Source: Dreissena polymorpha
Taxonomy: Eukaryota; Mollusca; Bivalvia; Myida; Dreissenidae
Direction: 5' to 3'
DNA: 64,000 nt
NCBI RefSeq assembly: GCF_020536995.1
Contig: NC_068356.1
Coordinates: 22,425,809 to 22,489,808 of the forward strand
Positions 45,068 to 55,100 of this stretch are shown here, in pieces. Position 1 is the first letter of the stretch; every line of letters begins with the position of its first letter. A program made the position numbers and the translations under genes. A model generated the notes under the pieces. That model saw nothing but the letters and a program-made list of their open reading frames with translations. It was not told the DNA's origin and made no database searches.

Positions 45068-47676
45068 CTTCTCAGTTTGGATAAACATCCAATCACACAG
45101 GATAGGTGATCCTCTACTGCACAGTCTGCTTTGCTGGGAATGGATGGGGCCACCATAACCTATACAAAACAACAGAATTAGTATTGAAACACATTCATGG
45201 AAAATACACAAGCTTTATCTAAATAAAGTGTAGTGTTTATTTACTATGCATGGATAGTTTTAACATTTCCTAAGTTGAATTTAGAAATGTTGGACAACTA
45301 TTACATACAATTAAACTTCAAAAACCCTATCAGGAAAGAAATTCTTATTCTTTTCTACTGCTTTCATAACAGAACACCAACCATTGCACAAAACAATTAA
45401 AACGGCACTGAAATGGACAATCTAGAAATGGACAAATGGCATAAAAACCGAAACCTAGACCCCTAAAAATATTAAAATAACAAGGCTGGTAATAGGAAGT
45501 CAATAACCGTGTTCCCCATAAATGATAGACGCATACAGAATATTATCATCTGTGTTGTAATCAAATAACTTCATAAAAGTCTTATGGAGTATATAAACAG
45601 AAACACTTGATGGTGTATCTTCTCTATGTATTGTTACTTAAATGAGCAAAGAAATAAGTCATGACAAGCTTATTGTGGACATCAAAATGCAGAGATGTAA
45701 TCATTTCTACTGTATGAAACTACACAACACTATAGAGAGAGACAGTATTTATCATTCAACTAATATATCAAAATGATATATGCAATTATATATGCGATTT
45801 ATTTCCATGTCCATATTAAACATGAAGTTATGCAAAATGTATTCTTCTGTTTTCGTTCTTGTCGCTTTCGATAAATTTTGCTGTCTGATACACAAAAATA
45901 TAAATACAAGCAATATTTATAAAAAGTCTACAGGGAAATGTTAGACAAGAATGATTGTTGTTACAAAGTTTTCTTCCCACAACTTAAAAATAACGCTGTT
46001 CAAGTGTACATGAAGTTGTACTACAAATTTAATATAGACACAAGAAAATGTTAAAAAACCAACCATAAAATGTCATCTGGTAAGTTGTATCTTGGCACCG
46101 AATAGCCACTGATGGTGTAATAAACTTCACCCTGACGAACTCTGAACTGTCTGAAATGCCATGGTAACGGATGTGTACCGGAAACACGTAGCCTGCTTGC
46201 CAGCTGTCGCCTATTAGGCTAAGGTTGGAGAACACTGACACATGGATGGCACTGGATTGAAATTCTGGGGCCTCCAGATCTACTTGGTCATGTATTTCCA
46301 CCTGTATGGCACACAATACCTGCATCTAATTTGTTAGAGAGTTATATGACGGTAATGAACATGATCGACTTTCCATTCTGCTTTTAAACATGATTTTGTA
46401 TATACTGAATCGCACTTTTAACCGATTTTACACTTTTACATATTTGTTATTAAATTGCCAATTTTCTGAGAAAATTTGTTAAGTTAATGAACAATTTACA
46501 AAATTTCCTGTGTAAAAATAGCATTCCAATAGTTAAGCAGTTTGATGTTGAAGTTTAAATCATAACATAACAACCCTAAAAAAAAGCAAAATATCAATGC
46601 AATAACAATCTAACAACCTTTTAATGCACGAGACGCATGTCTGTTTCCATAATTTTTGTGTGCGGAAAGGAGATCACAATAAAATATTGATGAGTTATTG
46701 GAAACAAAACCATTTATTGTCAATATAAACTTTATTAATGACCAATGGGACTCACTAAACAGACCTACGACACATATCCTCTAGAAATCTGGTGCAATTA
46801 AAGTAGGATCTAATTAAGGCTTGGTGGAATATTCAGTAAGAAACCATATAAACCGCGACTTACATTAAGACCAACAAACATTCGCAGATTCTCTAGCTGG
46901 TATGGATCCATGTATGCCCCTGCCGGTATTAACTCATCAAACATAACGTGACACTCTACATCACCTCCTGGCACCAGACCAGGAAGGAGGGCGACTGGAA
47001 AGGTTAGTTTGCGATGTATCTCCCTATTTAAAGACAAACAGTTACTGTAGAAGGCTAAAGTTCCAAAACACTTTTAAAGCGAGTCCATGTTGAATCAAAA
47101 TCCTAAGAACTATAAAGCATTTATAATGTTATCATAAATAATATAAAATTCATCATAAACATGTATTAACAATTTATTTTTTTAACTACGACAAAGAATC
47201 TAAAGCCTGTGTGGTGCAGTGTTAGTAAGTAAACTTTTGCTTCTAGAAGTTAAGAGTTCGATCCCCAGCGTTGACACATTATTTTTGTTTTTTTCCTGTT
47301 ATTAGTTATTTAAATTTAAAGTATAACAGTTTTGTTAATACAGTTAAGCTATTGTTATTTTCAAATACGTAACAATCTTTAAACATGTCACATTAAAACA
47401 GAAATTGTTTTCTAATGAACAAAAATAGCATGTTATTTTTACTCCATTATCCATTTGCTCTTCGATCGAAAACAATGTGTCCTTGTCCTTGTTAGTTGCT
47501 TATAGCATTTAATTGTTTAAGTAATTGGGCTAGTTGATCTTTATGGTTTCATTTGGATTCTTTCATTCTATATGTTCAATTGTAGATACAAAGGATCATT
47601 CTTCAGACAATCTTGTTTTATTTTTGAAACATGGTTTCCATCAATCATGTTTCTAAAAATAATTAATCATTTTTAG

Positions 47677-47716
<40 letters not shown>

Positions 47717-48977
47717 TGGTATCACAATTTTTAATTTGATAGATACTATCTTAATTGTAAACAGGTTATATGTATTGCTGTTCAACTTGTTCAAGTGTAT
47801 GATTTATGCAGTTGAGAAATTCAGCATAATGTAGTAAAGATTTGTTGAACATCCGAAGGTCCTTCCCTTCCCCTCTGGTTTATACTGAAAAGCTTGATGA
47901 ATCGAAGAATGATGAGATCTGAAACTTTATGTAAGATGAAAGCAGACAGTGCAATATTTGTTTTCAAAGGAAAGAAGTCCAATCAATATCGTGCTTGTTG
48001 CAGCAGATTTGTTCATCGCCAAGTGAGTATCATCAGTTCTCAGTTCAATTCTCTAAACGGATCCATTTAATTAATATTTTCAATTTCATTTTTGGAATGA
48101 ATATAGCTATTAGTTTAAACCTATTTATATTAGCTCAATTGCATTGAAAGCCTAAGGCTTATTTCCTGAGACTAGAACCAGTACTATTGGGGCGATCTCA
48201 AGAACGCTCCCACAGTGGGGATCGAAACCCTGACCTCCCAGTTGAGCGTATTGTGTGATCTATTAAATATATTGAATATATATAAAGAGAGTATAAGACC
48301 GGGTTGAAAGAATGTTAAGTTAAAAGTCAAAATAGACCTTTACAATAACATGAAGATTGTCTTGCAGCTGTTCAAAATAAAAGAAGCATGGTCAGTTATT
48401 TTCAATTTCTATTGCATTTTTATGTGCCTACCAATGAAAATCTTTTTGATTGCTTTAATACCTCTCATTCTGACTAAGATCGCAGTGGTGTAGTGGATGA
48501 GGTGTCCGCCTAGCAATAGGGGGTTTGTGAGTTCGCTCCCTACTCGGGGAGCGTTCTCATTATCTCCTCCATAGACACCAAGTACTGGTTCTTCCCAGGA
48601 AACAGACTCGACAGTGTCCATATCTTTCATAATAGGCCTTCCTCACAGTAATAATCAGCAATGGACTGTAGGAAAATGAAGTAGAAGAAGTAGAAGTAGA
48701 AGACTGGACAAACATGTAATGTATGACACAAAAGCACATGAATGTACGCACATATGACAAAGGCATTAATCTGCACAAATGCAAATGTTGACATACAAGA
48801 CAACATAGAGTAAAAATGCTACATCCCCCATCAAATGGTAATTCTGGAACAACGGTTAAATAAATATCAAACTTACCGGTGAAACCCCAATTTCGTGATT
48901 TCACTGGAAAGCTGTGGTAAAATGTCACCAGTACCTATGGTAACCATGAAACACAGACACAGCACGATAAGAGTCAT
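45068..48977 (-). CDS. PIGX: PIG-X, GPI mannosyltransferase I stabilising subunit (C-terminal exon not seen)
   Basis: Exons 48977-48877, 47023-46864, 46319-46064 and 45159-45068 join in phase to 203 codons. PIG-X is an ER type I membrane protein that stabilises the catalytic subunit PIG-M, which adds the first mannose to GPI precursors. The N-terminus MTLIVLCLCFMVTIGTG is a signal peptide. FDELIPAGAYMDPYQLENLR matches the family hallmark IPAGLYVDPYELASLR. VFPVHIRYHGIS matches LPVHCRYH, and PILCDWMFIQTEK fits the ICQWN region. The third intron has a weak donor (TATG|GTTGGT), supported by phase. The ~45-residue C-terminal membrane segment of other PIG-X proteins was not found between 42400 and 45067; reading past the last donor reaches a stop after KVVQILIQCQEFY without a membrane helix. 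Confidence 0.85.
45160..46063 (-). other. PIGX intron, nothing recognised
   Basis: AT-rich intron between the third and fourth identified exons. Confidence 0.55.
46320..46863 (-). other. PIGX intron, nothing recognised
   Basis: AT-rich intron bounded by AAT|GTAAGT and TTAGATGCAG. Confidence 0.55.
47205..47280 (+). repeat. tRNA-derived SINE head
   Basis: TGTGGTGCAGTGTTAGTAAG is A-box-like and GAGTTCGATCCCCAGCG is a B-box (GGTTCGANNCC type). Only the tRNA-like head is present, in the large PIGX intron. Confidence 0.5.
47679..47715. repeat. (TA)n microsatellite
   Basis: About 18 TA dinucleotides. Confidence 0.95.
48130..48255 (-). mobile_element. tRNA-derived SINE, reverse
   Basis: Reverse complement of the 50198-50395 SINE: GAAAGCCTAAGGCTTATTTC ... 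AACCAGTACTATTGGGG ... GAACGCTCCCACAGTGGGGA + TCGAAACCC. It sits in the PIGX intron. Confidence 0.65.
48475..48640 (+). mobile_element. tRNA-derived SINE
   Basis: GCAGTGGTGTAGTGGATGAG (A-box region), GTGAGTTCGCTCCC (B-box), then GGAGCGTTCTCATTATCTCC, GACACCAAGTACTGGTTC and CCAGGAAACAGACTCGACAG, matching 50198-50395. Confidence 0.7.
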
Positions 48978-49195
48978 GCTGCAATCTACTTTCGGTTTAT
49001 CTGATACACAAAACGGGGTCAGATAGGTAATGCTTAAATCATATCCGGGTCGTCGTGATATGTAAATAAAACATAATACATGTAGTAGTATGTCATTTTG
49101 ATCGTTTTCAGATGATAATTTGATTTGGTATGAAATAAACACCGATGATGTGAGAAAACCATTTATAAAATTGTTGAAACTGTGAAGAAAAAGCG
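48978..49195. promoter_or_regulatory. 218-bp bidirectional PIGX/CHMP6 promoter region
   Basis: The PIGX ATG (48977, -) and CHMP6 ATG (49196, +) face away from each other across 218 bp. No TATA box is obvious. Both genes are housekeeping in type, so a shared bidirectional promoter is the natural inference. Confidence 0.65.
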
Positions 49196-52100
49196 ATGGG
49201 GAAACTTTTTAGCAAAAGTGATAACAAAAAGCAGTCCCGTGTTACCGAACAGGACAAGGCGGTTTTAGTAAGTTCATTTTGTATCGAAATGAGATATTTG
49301 TCGGCTTGAATACCCACATTCATAAAATAAATTGAACACAATACAACAAATTTAAAAGTCAATCCCAATCACGAAAATATATTATACTCTAAATAATACA
49401 CATATTCGGACAGTTGTGTTCGGATAATGGGAAATTTTTAAGCTTATCATTTTACCCAACGATTCTGAAACAAGCATTTGTTTTATTAATTTCAAATAAA
49501 TGCACATGAAAAAAGGCAAATTAACTAGCAATTTATTTCCAAAATATGCTGTTATCATGTGAATCTTTTTTTGGTTTTATTTTCATAGTCTCTGATTGCT
49601 TTCGAAATTAAGGATATACTTAGTTATAAGTTTGTTTGTTGTTTTTATATTTAACCAACTTATTATGTTTGATTTTATAATCTGATCAAGATACGGCATC
49701 TTAAGCCAGAACATACTTAAATCGGGTCTTTTTCAGGAGTTAAAAAACCAAAGAGATAAACTGAAACAGTTGCAGAAGAAAATCAGTTTGCAACTAGAAA
49801 AGGACAGAGAAGCTGCCCGGAAGTTCCTCAAGGATGGAAAGAAAGAGTAAAGCTCATTTAATATAACTATGCCTGAATTTCATCGACAAGGACTAAACAT
49901 TATATTATGGCAGTACAGCTAATGACAGCATGATGTTGATAATCATCGTATAGAATGGATTTTTTTTACATGTTTTGGCATATTTTAAAGTATTTCATTC
50001 AATATGTAAAAAAGCTTAATGCAAACTTTATATATTTAGGCAAAGAAACTTTAAAAAAAAAGAATAAAACCGGAAATACATTGTGCTTGTAATAAAGAAT
50101 CTCTAATTATGCGATGATTATCATAAGAAAAACCATATTAATAGAAGATGTCTATGCCCATAATGTAAATTTGCTGTGTTAACTGTTATTGAGGTATTAT
50201 GAGGTCGCTGTGGTGCAATGGATAGGTGTCCACCTAGCAACTGGGTGGTCATGGGTGTGATCCCTTCTGTGGGAGCGTTCTTTAGAATTCCCCCAAAGAC
50301 ACCAAGTACTGGTTCTAGGCCCAGGAAACGGACTCAATAGCGTTTCAATAAGCTTAAAGCTTTCGATGCAATCAAGCTAAAATAAAATAGGTTTAAACTA
50401 ACTGTTATTGAATGTACTCTATTTTTGTATGCCCCCGAAGGAGGGCATGTAGTGATCGGACCGTCCGTCTGTCTTTCCGTCACACTTTGCATTTAGGATT
50501 TAGGTTTCGCATTTAGGTTTCGAAAAATGCTCATAACTTCTATGTCGCTTCAGATAGCAACTTAGATAGATGTTTGGCATGCATGTGTATCTCATGGAGC
50601 TGCACATTTTGAGTTATGAAAGGTCAAGGTCATCCTTCAAGGTCAAAGGTCAAATATATGGCTTCAAAGCCGCGCAGAAGGGGGCATTGTGTTTCTGACA
50701 AACACATCTCTTGTTTCAAATTAATTATGTTCATATTTATGTCAATATTTTGTAAAATGACCTCTTTATTATAAAAACTCTTGCTAAAAAAACAATGCCG
50801 TGGCAGGTTTTGTTCAAAGATATTTTTCCTTTCGTATTCCCTAGGGTGTTTTATATCGGATTTTGGGCAAGAATAAAACTCGGATATGTCTCAATATGCC
50901 AGGTTCGATTTAGTATACTTTCTGAACCCAGGGTACATTTCAGTATACTTAAGAGTGCCTGAGGTACATTTAAGTAGTGCCCAAGCCAACAACCACTAAT
51001 TGAGCTTAAGTAGTCTTAATAGTATGGGGTACATTTTAGTAGTACCCAAGCCGTCAATGACCAATCGAGCCTTAACTACTATGTTTTCCATACTTCAACT
51101 GGTAATAATCTTTGTCTATTTAAGAAATGAATGACCTGTTAGTGTTAGTTTTTGCAGTTATTAGTTACCAATGGTTTGTTGCTCTGACGCTTTCCATACA
51201 AGCACTTGTGCTATAAGCTGCTATTAAAACCACAAGTTGTGAAGTACCAAGTTTCAGGTTTTGTTTTTCTATTATGTGTATTTTCTGTTGTATTGCTTGA
51301 TAACCACATTTTCACAGTTTTCAGGCATTCTCTTATTTCAGAAAAGCAAAGCTTTTGTTACGAAAAAAGAAATTTGGTGAAACTCAGATTGAAAAAATGG
51401 ATGGTCAACTAGAAAACATTGAAAGAATGGTTTGTTCATGTCTGCTTCACTTTAAATGAAAACAGTTTGGTGATATTGTCTATACATGATCAAAATGTAA
51501 GCAACTGTTGTCTCAAAACAATTCATTCACAAATATAATTATGTCTTTGCAAAAAATAACCAATTGTAATTTTTTACCTTTTCGTCATATGAACTGGTTG
51601 TATGTGAATCAATAATCTCATACTTTTTTTTATGTCAAACCCCTGATGTAAAAGTTCAGATATGAATTTAAAGCTATAGCACATAAAGGTATTTACTATG
51701 AGGGAGATCCCTTTGTTATTTGCCTACTTCTTTTCATAGGTCCATGACTTGGAGTTTGTGCAGATTGAGGCGGAGGTAGTTAAGGGGCTCAAGAAAGGAA
51801 ATGAGTCTTTGAAGGCTCTTCAAAAGGTATGGTGGTTGTAGTCTAGTGTGGGGCTCACATATTTCATGTGTATCTCAGTGAAGTGATGTTTGTATCTCAC
51901 TGCAATCTAGTGCGGGTCTCGCTGTTGACTAGTTTAGGTGCTATTGTATTGTAGTGTGGTTTGCACTGTAGTCTAGTGTTAAACTCTCTGTAATGTTTTG
52001 TGGGCCTCACTGTTATTTGGTTTATTATTAATAGCCGAATGGGCTTTAAAATGCATGTTTATCAATAAGTGCACATGTTGATGAAGAATTACATATCATG

Positions 52101-55100
52101 CATAAGTCAAACTATGCCATAGGAATAAGTCAAACTACTAGTATGCCATAGGAATAAGTCAAACTATGCCATAGGAATAAGTCAAACTACTAGTATGCCA
52201 TAGGAATAAGTCAAACTACTAGTATGCCATAGGAATAAGTCAAACTACTAGTATGCCATAGGAATAAGTCAAACTACTACTATGCCATAGGAATAAGTCA
52301 AACTACTAGAATGCCATAGGAATAAGTCAAACTACTAGTATGCCATAGGAATAAGTCAAACTACTACTATGCCATAGGAATAAGTCAAACTACTAGTATG
52401 CCATAGGAATAAGTCAAACTACTAGTATGCCATAGGAATAAGTCAAACTACTAGTATGCCATAGGAATAAGTCAAACTACTACTATGCCATAGGAATAAG
52501 TCAAACTTCTAGTATGCCATAGGAATAAGTCAAACTACTAGTATGCCATAGGAATAAGTCAAACTACTAGTATGCCATAGGAATAAGTCAAACTACTAGT
52601 ATGCCATAGGAATAAGTCAAAATACTACTATGCCATAGGAATAAGTCAAACAACTAGTATGCCATAGGAATAAGTCAAACTACTACTATGCCATAGGAAT
52701 AAGTCAAACTACTAGTATGCCATAGGAATAAGTCAAACTACTAGTATGCCATAGGAATAAGTCAAACTATGCCATAGGAATGCCTCTTTCTGTCCTGAGA
52801 AACTGATTATATATTTACAACATGTATTGATATTTGAATTCTATTAAAAGATGAAATCAAAGACACAGGGACCAGTGCACCATATTTGCAGCACTTGTGT
52901 TTTGTTATTAAATGTATAGACTCAGTTTTCACTTGTAATAATGTGAGTGCACTGCATCAGACTGACTAAACACAAGTTTTTTTTCCAGATGTTCTCCATA
53001 GAAACAGTAGAGAAATTAATGGAGGAAACTCGAGAGGCAGCAGAATATCAGCAGGTTAGTGATCATATTGGTGAATAATACTTAACCTAGTTTCTTTTAT
53101 CATCTATATTTGTATTACCTTGATGATTATTTAGGTCATTATGATCACTAAGGTGATCACTTTGTGATCAACATGAGGCAGAGCTTTTGTGGTCCATCCA
53201 TGACTGTTGTCATATGCATGAGTCATCAACATCATGCATGTTATCCTCCGCCATAGGCGGAGGGATATTGTTTTGGCGTTGTCCGTCAGTCCGTCCGGCT
53301 TTTTTGTGTTCGGAGCCATATCTTGGAAGTGCTTTGGCGGATTTCATTGAAACTTGGTATGAGTATATATATGGATAAGAAGATGATACATGCCAAATGG
53401 CATTGCACATCGTCTGTTCATAACAGAGTTATGGCCCTTTGTATCTTGAAAAAAGGCTTTTTTGTGTCCGGAGCCATATCTTGGAAGTGCTTTGGCGGAT
53501 TTTATTGAAACTTGGTATGAGTATATACATATGGATAAGAAGATGATGCACGCCAAATGGCATTGTACACCATTGGATAATAAAGCAGTTATGGCCCTTT
53601 GTCTCTTGAAATAATGCTTTTTCTGTGTGTCCGGAGCCATATCTTGGAAGTGCTTTGACGGATTTTATTCAAACTTGGTATGAGTATATATATGGATAAG
53701 AGGATGATGCGCATTGATGTTGTCCATCCGTCCAGAAAACTTTTGTGTCCAGAAGTATATTGGCGGGGGATATCAATTCAATGAATTTGCTTGTTATTTC
53801 TCCAGGGAGAGACCACAGTTGTGTCGCAAGATTGAATAAACTTGGTCAAAATTAATTTCTGTAAAGTTAAGACTCAACTCAAGATTCTTTATTATATGAT
53901 TCAAACTTCATAAAATATAGTCTGAATGTTGATACATGTATCAAAAGTATCTAGGCCAAGTTTGAATTTGCCCTCCTTATGCTATTCTAGCCTTTGAATA
54001 CAGCCCTGATAATCGATATGAACAAATATCATTCTGTATTTGTGTTCCAATAAACTGTCAATTGTATAGTAAATTGCTCAATTTTTAGCTCACCTGATTG
54101 CTCAGGTGAGCTTTTCTGACCTGTCTTTGTCCGTCGTCCGTCCGTCCGTTAACATTTGCTCGTAAACACTCTAGAGGCCACATTTGTTGTCCCATCTTCA
54201 TGAAACTTGGTTAGAAGCTTTGCCCCAATAAAATCTCAATCAAGTTCGAAACTGGGTTGTGCCGGGTCAAAAACTAGGTCACTAGGTCAAAAAAAAGAAA
54301 AATCTTGTAAACACTGTAGAAGTCAAATTTTATGTTCAATCTTCATGTAACTTTGTCAAAATGTTTGTCTTAATTATATCTTGATTGAGTTTAAAAGTGG
54401 TTCCCGTCTGTTGAAAAACATGGCCCCCAGTGGGCGGGGCAGTTTTCCTTATTTGGCTATAGAGAAACCTTGTTAACACTGTAGAAGTCACAATTTTTGC
54501 CCAATCACCATGAAAGGTGGTCAAAACATTGATTCAATTGATATCTTGGACGAGTTCGAAAATGGTCTAGAACGGTGAAAAAACATGGCCGCCTGTGGGC
54601 AGGGCATTTTTCTTTATATGTATATTGTGGCAGTTTTCCCAATTTGGCTATAGAGAAACCTTGTAGACACTCTAGAAGTCACAATTTTTGCCCAATCATC
54701 ATGAAAGTTGGTCATAACATTGGTTTTATTGATATCTCGGACGAGTTCGAATCTGGTCTAGATCGGTGAAAAAACATGGCCGCCAGTGGGCGAGGCAATT
54801 TTCTTTATATATGTATATAGTGAAAACATGTGAACACTCTAGAAGTCACATTTTTGGCCCAATTTTCATGAAATTTGGTCAGAACATTTGTTTCCTTGAT
54901 ATGAGAGTAGAGTTCGAAAATGGTTCTGGTCAGTTCAATAACATGGCTGCCGGGGGGGGGCAGTTTTCCTTATTTGGCTATAGAGAAACCTCGTAAACAC
55001 TCTAGAAGTCACAATTTTTGCCCAATCATCATGAAAGTTGGTCAAAACATTGGTTTTATTGATATATGGGACGAGTCGAAAATGGTCCAGATCGGTGAAA

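Noticed and set aside
48560-49368. Three overlapping minus-strand frames of 86-122 codons
   Set aside because: They are shadows of PIGX exon 1, the SINE at 48475 and antisense of CHMP6 exon 1; no independent coding signal.
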